DNA of 64,000 nucleotides, from assembly GCA_947561585.1 (NCBI GenBank), contig CANNZV010000426.1, forward strand, positions 356,414 to 420,413. Reading direction: 5' to 3'. Origin of the DNA: Caprella mutica (Eukaryota > Arthropoda > Malacostraca > Amphipoda > Caprellidae). Positions 34,103 to 46,000 of the stretch are shown here, piece by piece. The position numbers were made by a program, and so were the translations under genes. Positions within the stretch are counted from its first letter, which is position 1. Every line of letters starts with the position of its first letter. The notes beneath the pieces were generated by a model. The model did not search any database, was not told the origin of the DNA, and worked only from the letters and a program-made list of their open reading frames with translations.

Positions 34103-35692
34103 TGGGTCATTCCATGACAAGTGAACCAAAAAATATGAAATTTAAGACCACACATCCTCAGATTTGCATGAAAGTTGGTACAAAGGGTTCTTGTGCCCAA
34201 AAAACTCTATTTTGAGAATCTCAGCTCTCTAGCTTTTATAGGTCAAAAGTTATGACCTTGTGAAATTTTGAAAAAAAAGGGCAAAATGCCTTGACATCAC
34301 CACTTTTGAAAGGTCATAACTTTCTTATTATTAGACCTAGAACAAAAAGTTTAGCATGTTTTTTGTTCAAGATAAGCTACACAATCTTTCTAGATGTGCA
34401 AAATTTTATTTTTTTGAATGAAAAAGGTCACTTACCCTCTTTGATTTTGACCTTTACAAAAAAAATTTTTGAACAAAAATGTAGATGGACTACTTTGCTA
34501 TAAATTGGAATGTTAATATTTACTACTATTATTAGGGATTAGGATATATTCGAGGTCAAACAGGTGCGTTAGACAAGAAAAATGTAAAAGTGCATTAAAA
34601 TATCATAATTTTGAAAAGTTAAATTGTAGTAGAGTTTCACAAATTATGAATTTACCAATATTAATAAATACCAATATTAAATTTATTACTATTTACTAAT
34701 ATGTATCAATATTTACTAATATGTATCAATATTTACTAATATTTATCAATATTTACTAATAAGTAATATTAATAAATATTTACTAGTATATATCAATATT
34801 TACTAATATATATCAATATTTATTAATATATATCAATATTTACTAATATTTATCAATATTTATCAATATTTACCAGTATTTACTAACATTCATTAATATC
34901 AAGTTATTAATATTTACTATTATTTAACACGGTATATATGTATTTAACATTAGTCAATTTAATATTGGTAAATATTAAAATATTAGTAATTATTAATAAA
35001 TAAGAGTGATTATTAATTAATAATAGTAGTTATTAACTTATTAATAAATAAGAATAACTATTTATAAATAATGGTAAATAGGCTATTAAAAAACAATAGT
35101 AACTATTAGTAAAGAAAAGTTTATAGTAGTAAATTTAATATAGGTAATTATTAATATTATTAAATTTGTAATTAGTAAATTTTATATCAATCTAACTTTT
35201 CAAAATTATGATTTTTTCTTGTAATTGCATATTTTTTGTCTAACGCACCTGTTTGAGCTCAAATATATCCCTAATCCCTATTAATAGTAGTGAATATTAA
35301 CTTTCCAACCTATAGCAAAATAGTCAATCTACATTTTTTGTTCTAATAAATTTTTTGTCAGTTGGGGCCTTTGAGGGTAAAGGTCAAAGTCAAAGAGGGT
35401 AAGTGCCTTTTTTTGTTTAAAAAATTTAAATAATAAAATTTTGTTCACCTAGAAAGATTGCCTAGCTTATTCTGAACATAAAACGTTCTAAACTTTTTGT
35501 TCTAGGACTAATAATAAGAAAGTTATGACCTTTCAAAAATGGTGATGTCAAGGCATTTTGCCCTTTTTTCAAAATTTCAAAGGTCATTACTTTTGACCTA
35601 TAACAGCTAGAGCTGAGATTCTCAAAATAGAGTTTTTAGAGCTCAAGAACCCTTTGTACCAACTGTCATGCAAATCTGAGGTGGTGTGATGT
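34103..35692. mobile_element. Foldback element with about 550-bp arms
   Basis: The left arm from gggtcattccatgacaagtg to about 34640 is matched in inverse by about 35200-35692. Shared blocks include ggcaaaatgccttgacatca, aaggtcataactttcttatt and acaggtgcgttagacaa. The centre (34640-35200) is nearly pure A/T, built from tttactaatatttatcaata. The outer end of the right arm is missing. No coding sequence. Confidence 0.8.
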
Positions 35693-35911
35693 TAACCCTT
35701 GGTCTGCTTGTCCTTGAATGCCCCAGCTATGATGCTTCTGTTGTTAGAGGCCCCAGTTACTTAGTGTGCTGCAGTTTACCTGTTTGATCCTAATTATTGG
35801 TATTGGAGAGTATTTTTGGCCATTTTGAAGAGAAATTTGAAAATTCTCCAATAATTACATGTAAACTGTAAACATATTATTTAGGAATTATAATTAATTA
35901 CTAATTAGGAA

Positions 35912-36061
35912 CCAGTCTGAAAAGAATAGCAGGATTTGTGAATTCACTGAATTGTGCCTAAATCCTATTTAATTCTTATTGTCCCATGTTATTTGCTGTG
36001 TCCAAATCCCAATTTCTGTAAAAAAAATCCTGGGTCTGTTGAGATATTCTTTTCAGACTGG
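35912..36061. mobile_element. CCAGTCTGAAAAG MITE with perfect 8-bp target duplication
   Basis: This 150-bp element runs from ccagtctgaaaagaatagca to gatattcttttcagactgg. The sequence attaggaa flanks it exactly at 35904-35911 and 36062-36069. It is non-coding and clearly bounded. Confidence 0.88.
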
Positions 36062-36116
36062 ATTAGGAAATTGTCTCCAGACTCAAAGTTCTTGCAAAGA
36101 CATACTTTCCTTCAAG

Positions 36117-36490
36117 CAGGGCTGCGGAGTAGGTACATAAAATATTCAACTCCAACTCCGACTCCTTTTTATTTTGAATTTTTTGACTCCAACTCGACTC
36201 CTTTATAAATAATTTCACCGACTCTTCGACTCCGACTCTAACAAACAGTTTTACAGTATTTTTATAAGCAATATTGAGTCATTTGAATGTTTACTTTAAG
36301 TATGGATTTAATTCATATCTATGAGCAATTATTAGTTCTTATGAGATATTTAACATGATGAACAACAAATAAAATGGACCTAAATTTTTATGACTTATAT
36401 CTATAGCTTGGAGTCGGGAGTCGGTACAAATTTTCGACTCCTGACTCCGACTCCACCAAAAAAAGCTTTGACTCCAACTCCACAGCCCTG
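36117..36490. mobile_element. hAT MITE with CAGGGCTGCGGAGT ends and 8-bp target duplication
   Basis: Ends are cagggctgcggagtaggtac and, inverted, cagggctgtggagttggagt. Arms are rich in gactccgactcc. The sequence ccttcaag flanks it at 36109-36116 and 36491-36498. CAGGGCTG ends with an 8-bp duplication are classic hAT features. Confidence 0.9.
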
Positions 36491-36863
36491 CCTTCAAGAA
36501 ACGTCACCAAAGAATGAAGACCTTAGGGCTTAGGCTAGTGGTGTCTCCGTCATGGACGTGCTTTGTGGGAACAGAAGGCTGAATTAACTAGATAGGGGAT
36601 TTATTTGAGAAAACCCATATTTTAGATTATGACATTCTGTTAAACCAATCAAGTGGCTTTCATTTTAATAGGTCAAAACTCGGATACTAGACGTGTCTTC
36701 TACTTTAATTTATTGAAAACTTTGGAGCATCAATTAAAAAATTAATATAGGTTGTGAACTTGTAGCTAGATGATAAAACTAAAGTTTCTACATTATTAGT
36801 TCACATGAATGGTAGATCTAATATTTCTTACTTCATTAAATTTACCTTTTTTTACATCCACAG

Positions 36864-37041
36864 ATCCAATGAAAGGATTTCTCAGTCCTCTTGCTCCAAA
36901 TACTTAGCAACTGTTGGTGTGGATGAGACAGTCAGAATATGGCAAATCACCAATGGGAAATTGTTACACGAGCTTCAACCCCCCAAACAACTTACTACTC
37001 CTATATCTACAATAGCATTTTCTCCTAAAGAGTTTTCTCTT
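36864..37041 (+). CDS. WDR43: WDR43 exon: first WD40 blade
   Basis: The acceptor is tttttacatccacag and the donor is CTT/gtaagt. The exon encodes SKYLATVGVDETVRIWQITN and ends IAFSPKEFSL. If the acceptor is not used, the frame stays open back to an ATG at 36805, giving MNGRSNISYFIKFTFFYIHR as a possible N-terminus. The pyrimidine tract favours splicing. Confidence 0.75.
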
Positions 37042-40000
37042 GTAAGTATTAGTATATGATTGCAAACAATGCTTCCACCAGTAGATAGTCATATTAGCTA
37101 TTAGTTTTTCTGTGATCACAGCCTAACATATCATTGTTGTTATTGGGAAGATGTTGAATATTTATGGTAACAATTTGTAATCCTTCTCTTGAAATTAGGT
37201 TTCAGAATGGTGATGTTGAGCTCCATTTATGCTATTTAATGTTGTTGTATGAATTCAGAATTTTCAACTCAATTCAAAATTTGGTTCATTTAATTTTTAT
37301 TCTGAATTTGATTAGCTACATTACATTTTTGATTTATTGAATACCATTTTCTTCCTTAGCCCCTTGTTTTCTTCCTTAGCCCCGTGTTTTCTTCCTTAGC
37401 CCCTTGTTTACTTCCTTAGCCCCTTGTTTAATTCCTTAGCCCCTTGTTTACTTCCTCAGCCCCTTGTTTACTTCCTCAGCCCCTTGTTTTCTTCCTCAGC
37501 CCCTTGTTTACTTCCTCAGCCCCTTGTTTTCTTCCTCAGCCCCTTGTTTTCTTCCTCAGCCCCTTGTTTTCTTCCTTAGCCCCTTGTTTTCTTCCTTAGC
37601 CCCTTGTTTTCTTCCTTAGCCCCTTGTTTTCTTCCTCAGCCCCTTGTTTTCTTCCTCAGCCCCTTGTTTACTTCCTCAGCCCCTTGTTTTCTTCCTCAGC
37701 CCCTTGTTTTCTTCCTCAGCCCCTTGTTTTCTTCCTTAGCCCCTTGTTTTCTTCCTTAGCCCCTTGTTTACTTCCTCAGCCCCTTGTTTTCTTCCTCAGC
37801 CCCTTGTTTTCTTCCTCAGCCCCTTGTTTTCTTCCTCAGCCCCTTGTTTTCTTCCTCAGCCCCTTGTTTTCTTCCTCAGCCCCTTGTTTTCTTCCTCAGC
37901 CCCTTGTTTTCTTCCTTAGCCCCTTGTTTTCTTCCTTAGCCCCTTGTTTTCTTCCTTAGCCCCTTGTTTTCTTCCTCAGCCCCTTGTTTACTTCCTCAGC
38001 CCCTTGTTTTCTTCCTCAGCCCCTTGTTTTCTTCCTTAGCCCCTTGTTTTCTTCCTTAGCCCCTTGTTTTCTTCCTTAGCCCCTTGTTTACTTCCTTAGC
38101 CCCTTGTTTACTTCCTCAGCCCCTTGTTTACTTCCTCAGCCCCTTGTTTACTTCCTCAGCCCCTTGTTTACTTCCTCAGCCCCTTGTTTACTTCCTCAGC
38201 CCCTTGTTTACTTCCTCAGCCCCTTGTTTTCTTCCTCAGCCCCTTGTTTTCTTCCTCAGCCCCTTGTTTTCTTCCTTAGCCCCTTGTTTTCTTCCTTTGC
38301 CCCTTGTTTACTTCCTTAGCCCCTTGTTTACTTCCTCAGCCCCTTGTTTACTTCCTCAGCCCCTTGTTTTCTTCCTCAGCCCCTTGTTTTCTTCCTCAGC
38401 CCCTTGTTTTCTTCCTCAGCCCCTTGTTTTCTTCCTCAGCCCCTTGTTTTCTTCCTCAGCCCCTTGTTTTCTTCCTCAGCCCCTTGTTTTCTTCCTCAGC
38501 CCCTTGTTTTCTTCCTTAGCCCCTTGTTTTCTTCCTTAGCCCCCTTGTTTTCTTCCTTAGCCCCCTTGTTTTCTTCCTTAGCCCCCTTGTTTTCTTCCTT
38601 AGCCCCTTGTTTACTTCGTTTGCCCCTTGTTCTCTTCCTTAGTCCCTTGTTTTCTTCCTTAGCCCCTTGTTTTCTTCCTTAGCCCCTTGTTTACTTCCTC
38701 AGCCCCTTTTTTTCTTCCATAGCCCCTTGTTTACTTCCTTAGCCCCTTGGTTGTCAATCAGAGTGTGGCAGACTCACATTCAGAAGCTTCAAAATGTTAG
38801 ACCTGAAAATTTAATTCCTTCATTACATATACGGTTTTATCTATTAAAGGTGATGTGATAAGACTAGATTTCAATTTAAAATTTACCTCACACTGGCTGC
38901 TGCTGAAAGTCTTAACTTCAATTCATTCTCTTTTTTGAACTATTTATGGATTTTATTGAATTACGAGTCATTTAGAGAAAGCAATATTTTAAATTGTTTA
39001 TAATATTATAAGAAATGGCTTTACACGTTCTGTCAAAAATTACTGCATTTTTAATTGAAAACTAATCAAATTATTTTTAGTGAGCAATCATGCATTTCAT
39101 ATGTTAAGGCCCCCACACACTACACGAGCCGAGACCAGGGCCTCAGGCTTGCACGAGCCTGCCTGGCTCGGTTCGTGCTCTCTGCCTCCCTACACATTAC
39201 ACAAGTCGAGCATTAGTTTGTATGATTTCTCAAATTCAGATTCAGATGACCTATTCGAGATTGCAATTTGTTTAAGTGCTAAACAACCTCGAAAAAGGTC
39301 TAAATGGTGCAAGTCTTAGCTATTGAAGAGGGGAGAACTGTCTCATGGCCAGTTAATTCAATAATTGAGATTAGAGCCTCGAGACTACGCTAATTAGGTA
39401 CGTGAGAATGGATAAATCAACGTACTTGCAGTAGCTATCAATGGTGACCCCATTTATAAAAAGGAAGGATACATCAAACATACATTAAACACTTTCTGAA
39501 AAAGAAATATTCATTATGCACCAAGCTGACCGCAGGCTCGGCTCGCGCAACCCAGGCCAAATATCTGGAAGTGATAGATCAGCAAGGGCCTGATTTTGTG
39601 GCTCGGCTTGAAGATGTCCATACACTACTCGAACTGGCTCGGGGCTCGGCTTGTTTGCTAAGGCTCGGCTCGTGGATTGTGTAGTGTGTGGGTCTTTATA
39701 ATGTACTGACAGACTCTTTTTAAAAGTTCTATGTGCTAGTTTAATTATCTTTGGTATTAATTTTCCAGTTCATTCAAAAAGGTCTTCAATTTTGCATATG
39801 TCTTTGGAATAGAACATGTAGTAGCTAACCATAATGATTTATTAAAATTTCAGTGTTTTCATTTAAAAAATCAAAAGGTAATCTTATTCATTTGCATAGA
39901 CTGTTAAAAAATTTCAACTCCATTCGAATTGGATAATTTAATGTAGCTATTTTACAAATGGCTTTATTTGACTCAAAATTTATTTAAATTCTGTTCATAA

Positions 40001-43000
40001 TTCCCTTTCAGTTTTGCACCTTTTAATGCATATATCAGAGCTATTTCAGTTGCTTTGTCATATGGTATTGCTGCACTTGTTAATGATATAAGCTGGAAAA
40101 ATATATTGTATGTTGTTTGATATTTAATTTTAGATCCAACTTATGTCAATCTAGAATCTTAAGTGAAGAAAGGTGTGTAGAAGAAAGTTTGACACTGTCT
40201 TATACCACCAGGAGAGTTTCACTGGAAGGTGTTTTTCAGTTTTTAGCAGACAAAACACCTGCTCTATGCCTATGGTCTGATTTTGTTCTGAAGTATAATT
40301 TGATCATGTTTGCCAATAACTTTAATACTGTAATTATTTAGTAATATTTACCTCATCTTAGTTTTAACTGAGAGAACTACAACTCCTTATTTTTTAGTTG
40401 AAAGTTTAAATTGTTGTTAAGAATCCTTTTAATTTTCTTTTCAATGTCTGGTGAAATGTTGTAATTGAAGTAAAATATCAGATTTTTTATTTTATTCTAA
40501 TTTTTTTTCCAGGACGGGCAGAAAGGTGGTGAAGAGAATTCCCTTCTTGTTCTCGGTACCATTGACGGTCGTGTCATTCTCTATGACTGGACACTGAGGA
40601 AAATCCTGAAGCAGAACAAAATGACTGCTGAAGGCAACACTTCAGTCGTCTCTATTCTCTGGGAAAACAACCAAACAGTCACCTTGCTCCTCTCAACTTC
40701 CATCATCTATTTTTGGGATGTCGTCTCGAACAATTTCTCACAGTATGTTGCAATGCTTATTGTAATAATTTTAAGTGCTATAAATGTGATTTTGATGTAT
40801 TTTAATTTGATTATTCGTTCAGGATCAGTCATTATATTTATATATTGGATAATAATATGATTACTGAATATCACATAGCTACAGCAATCTAATACTCAAT
40901 AGCTACAGATAATTTTAATTTCTACTTTTCAGAACAATAAAAGTGAAAGGCAACAGAAGTATGTGCAAACTAGACAGTGGTCAGTACGCAGTGGCTAGTC
41001 AGAGCATAGAAATCAGTGCTAGAAATAGCTCTGATGTTCCCCAGCCTAGCAAGTTCACAGGCCACGCCTCTCCTGTCAATTTCCTGCTCTCTGTCAAGGC
41101 AGACAGTGGATACTTTATTCTGTCTGCTTCTGTCAACGACTCCTTTGTTTACATGTGGTAAGTAACCCTTTGCAAAGGTGATGATTGCCTTTCTAACTTT
41201 AGTTAGTCTTTATATTGAAGAAACACTGTGATTTAATAGTTTCATGAAAGCAGGTAGAGAATTAAATAGATTTGGCTACTTCAAATTTATCCTCAAAAAT
41301 TAGATTGGATGATGAATGCCTAATGTAATTAACACATCCATAACGATTAATATACAACAGTAATTTTAAGATATTAATTATTTTCTCCCATTTATCAAAA
41401 ACTAATCTTATTGTTTTTGGTTCTAATTTTCTAATGATTTTTTATTTTGGCTGGCAGGAAAGCCTCTAACGAAGGTGACCAATCTAAGATGACAGAGTCT
41501 CTGGTGACCAGGCCTTACCTCACCCTCAAAATAGGGGAGGGTGTTACTTCAGTTGTCTGTTCTGAGAGAATCATTGCCGTTATCAGCGTATCTGGCATTC
41601 TTCGCTTATTTTACGTCAATTACCACAGGTAAATATTAGCATGGTATGGTAAATATTAGCAATTATCAGCAAATATTATTATTAGTAATTACCACAGGTA
41701 GCTAACTACTATTAGGTATATTAGCAATTATCAGCAAATATTATTATATTAGTAATTACCACAGGTAACTACTATTAGGTATATTAGCAATTACCACTGG
41801 TAAATATTAGCAATCACCACAGGTAAATATTAGCAATCACCACAGGTAAATATTAGCAATCACCACAGGTAAATATTAGCAATCACCACAGGTAAATATT
41901 AGCAATCACCACAGGTAAATATTAGCAATCACCACAGGTAAATATTAGCAATCACCACAGGTAAATATTAGCAATCACCACAGGTAAATATTAGCAATCA
42001 CCACAGGTAAATATTAGCAATCACCACAGGTAAATATTAGCAATCACCACAGGTAAATATTAGCAATCACCACAGGTAAATATTAGCAATCACCACAGGT
42101 AAATATTAGCAATTACCACAGGTAAATATTAGCAATTACCACAGGTAAATATTAGCAATTACCACAGGTAAATATTAGCAATTACCACAGGTAAATATTA
42201 GCAATTACCACAGGTAAATATTAGCAATTACCACAGGTAAATATTAGCAATCACCACGGGTAAATATTAGCAATCACCACGGGTAAATATTAGCAATTAC
42301 CACGGGTAAATATTAGCAATTACCACAGGTAAATATTAGCAATTACCACAGGTAAATATTAGCAATTACCACAGGTAAATATTAGCAATCACCACAGGTA
42401 AATATTAGCAATCACCACAGGTAAATATTAGCAATCACCACAGGTAAATATTAGCAATTACCACTGGTAAATATTAGCAATCACCACTGGTAAATATTAG
42501 CAATCACCACAGGTAAATATTAGCAATCACCACAGGTAAATATTAGCAATCACCACAGGTAAATATTAGCAATCACCACAGGTAAATATTAGCAATCACC
42601 ACAGGTAAATATTAGCAATCACCACAGGTAAATATTAGCAATCACCACAGGTAAATATTAGCAATTACCACAGGTAAATATTAGCAATCACCACAGGTAA
42701 ATATTAGCAATCACCACAGGTAAATATTAGCAATCACCACAGGTAAATATTAGCAATCACCACAGGTAAATATTAGCAATTACCACAGGTAAATATTAGC
42801 AATCACCACAGGTAAATATTAGCAATCACCACAGGTAAATATTAGCAATTACCACAGGTAAATATTAGCAATTACCACAGGTAAATATTAGCAATTACCA
42901 CAGGTAAATATTAGCAATTACCACAGGTAAATATTAGCAATTACCACAGGTAAATATTAGCAATCACCACAGGTAAATATTAGCAATCACCACAGGTAAA

Positions 43001-46000
43001 TATTAGCAATCACCACAGGTAAATATTAGCAATTACCACAGGTAAATATTAGCAATTACCACAGGTAAATATTAGCAATTACCACAGGTAAATATTAGCA
43101 ATTACCACAGGTAAATATTAGCAATCACCACAGGTAAATATTAGCAATCACCACAGGTAAATATTAGCTATCACCACAGGTAAATATTAGCAATTACCAC
43201 AGGTAAATATTAGCAATCACCACAGGTAAATATTAGCAATTACCACAGGTAAATATTATCAATTACCACAGGTAAATATTAGCAATTACCACAGGTAAAT
43301 ATTAGCAATCACCACAGGTAAATATTAGCAATCACCACAGGTAAATATTAGCAATCACCACAGGTAAATTGTGATTGTGAGCTGAAACAAAAATCACTGT
43401 TAGGCTTTAGCTATAATTCTTATATTTTTCTCGTTGGCTCTTTTCTTTTTCTTATATTACTATATATTGAATTCATAGCTATATATCTTTCATATTAATC
43501 AATTCGGAGAATTTAAATCAAGAAAATGACTTCAAAAGAATATAGACATCAGGCAGTTACAAGTAATGTAAGCTTTAATGTTTGGCAGACATTGTGGTAA
43601 TAATTACCTCGGAAATGATGTCTGTGACTCTCTAGATTAACTGAACTAGGTCTGTTATTAGTTATTGAAACTTCTGTATTATGATTTATGTCAATATTAG
43701 AAGTTTCATTGAAGTGTTTATTGTTTCAGAGGCAGTCCCCAAGGCCCCATCCTCCCCTCTGCCTCCCTCACTCTGGTCCCATCAGATGATGAAGACAAAG
43801 CAGCCACTCCAGTGGTACAGGTCACCAGCCTCACTGACTCTGATGTAATCATTGCATATGGAATGGGAGCTGCACTGCACTTCGAGACTATTGTGAGTAG
43901 CTACTATTACTATTAGCACTATGTCTACTCTTGGTGGTACTATCAGCTATAGTATTAGTATTTTGTCTACTCGATGCCCAGTCATGGCTGCGCTTTTCTC
44001 TAAACAATTTTGTTGACAGTAATAACTTATTTCAGTTTCTCTGATAGACTACATTATATATATTTATGCTAGCTATCTTAAAGCGCATCCTCACTTTAAT
44101 TTTTGATAAGGTTCCTTTTCTTTTATTGTAGTCATTATCCTCGCTGGTGGGAGACACAACTCTCATCCGCAACACCAAAATATCCACTGGTGGAGTTGGC
44201 AAAAAGTTGCCTTTAGTCTCGACAAAGACTAACGAGAACACAACTTACGCCAATCCACTGAGTGTACCGGAGATAAAGAACAAGAAGCTGCACGGTAAGA
44301 GAGGGAGAGATGAGGAGGAGCCTGTCTCTTCACTGCCCATATCCATACTGTTGAAGTCGCTCTCTACCAATGAGGGAACTGACGCAGCCATGCCTAGCTT
44401 CGATAGCAAGTGTCAGACCCATCTACTGCTACAGGTGAGACTCTCTACACCTATACAGTCTAGTCAGCCCTATGTCTTGGGTTGTATTGTTGTTAACTTT
44501 AAATTTTAAAACAATTCCAACATTAGCTACTGATTGAGTTATTTTACCATTCACTAAATGTGTTCCTTTCTGTGTCGTTAATGTCACTAATGGTAATTTT
44601 GTTGCCAGGCTCTTCACAGTGATAATCAGGAGATGGTGACTAAAGTTCTCTGGTCTAAGGACCCCGTGGTCATTAGGAGCACGCTAGCCAAACTACCAGT
44701 AACTGCAGTGATACCCTTACTGCAGTACTTCAACAAACACTGTCTGCCAGTGTGGCACCTGTAAGTTACTGCCTATTAAGTACTTTCTAGAATGGGTAGT
44801 GTGCAATATTGTCATTGACTATAAAGGGCAATACACACATAGGGTCTTTCCATCAGACATTTTGCTAGGTTCCTCCTACTTTTTCCACGAGAATATAAGA
44901 AAAAACGATATATTTATCATTTATTTAAGTTGGTATCCATGATATCTGCAGGTATCATGGATACCAACTTAAATAAATATAGCTATCGTTTTCTCTTATA
45001 TTTTCGTGGAAAAAGTAGGAGGAACCTAGCAAAAAGTTTGATGGAAAGACTTGAAAAACCCTTCGTGTGTACGGCCCTTAAAGATTAAGCACTTCACAGC
45101 AATGTCTATTGCAAGTAGTTACACTTAACTCTATCTGTACTGTTTTTCTCTCTGCCAGTCACTACTCCTACACTCTGTGGATGAAGGAGTTACTCCTACA
45201 GCACAATGCGTACATCTCCTCCTTGCCCCAATGCACTACTCTGTTCACACCTTTCATCAAATACGCTGACGTCAGAACTGCCTCCATATCCAAACTATTC
45301 GCTGTGAGTAAACTTACGGGTGATGATATTGATAGTCATAATGACATAAACATTAATTGTATTCTTCATTTACAGCTTAACTCCCGGCTTGAAATGATCA
45401 AAGTTCAAATAGAGAAGACTAACGTGTTCAACATTCAGAGTGAGAAGGAATACACTCCTCTCATCACATTCGTGGATACATCTGAAGAGGAGGGTGATGA
45501 AGAGGAGAGTGATGAGGAGATGATGGTTAATGGTGAGGCATTTCAATGATGCGTTTGAATAATAATAATAATAACTTAGAGTTTGGTAGCATATTTTTAA
45601 ATGTTTTAATTCTATATTTCGAATATTATAAAGATTTTGGTTCTCCCTCATTTTCTAAAACTGTTATTCGAAGAAGATTGCGTAACAGATTTAAGGTTTT
45701 GTGTTTGTGATGTCTATTATTATCATTATAAATCTGTGGGCACTTTAATACACTCGACTTTTAGAGCTCATTTGGGCTATTTAAACTGAATTCATTTATT
45801 GTAGACCAAGGTTATTTCTTACGGCTTAGGAGTGGAGAATACCTTTAACAACTAGCAATGATTCACAGTACTCGGAAAGTGGGTGTTAAAGGTCATGATC
45901 TGTCCTTTAGACATTTCTGATTATTTTTTTTGAAGCACAAAATTTGAAGATAAAGATGCGATCAAGTGGCACAGACATTTTTTTATTAAATTTAATCGAT

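Noticed and set aside
36871..36910. Alternative WDR43 start MKGFLSPLAPNT
   Set aside because: This ATG is in another frame and stops after 12 codons; the WD40 frame runs through it.
37624..38682. Proline/leucine/phenylalanine-rich + strand frames
   Set aside because: The 20-bp array is read in three rotating frames; it lies inside a WDR43 intron and joining it is not needed for the frame.
41796..43370. CRISPR-like regular array
   Set aside because: The units are contiguous with no unique spacers, and the DNA is a spliced animal gene.
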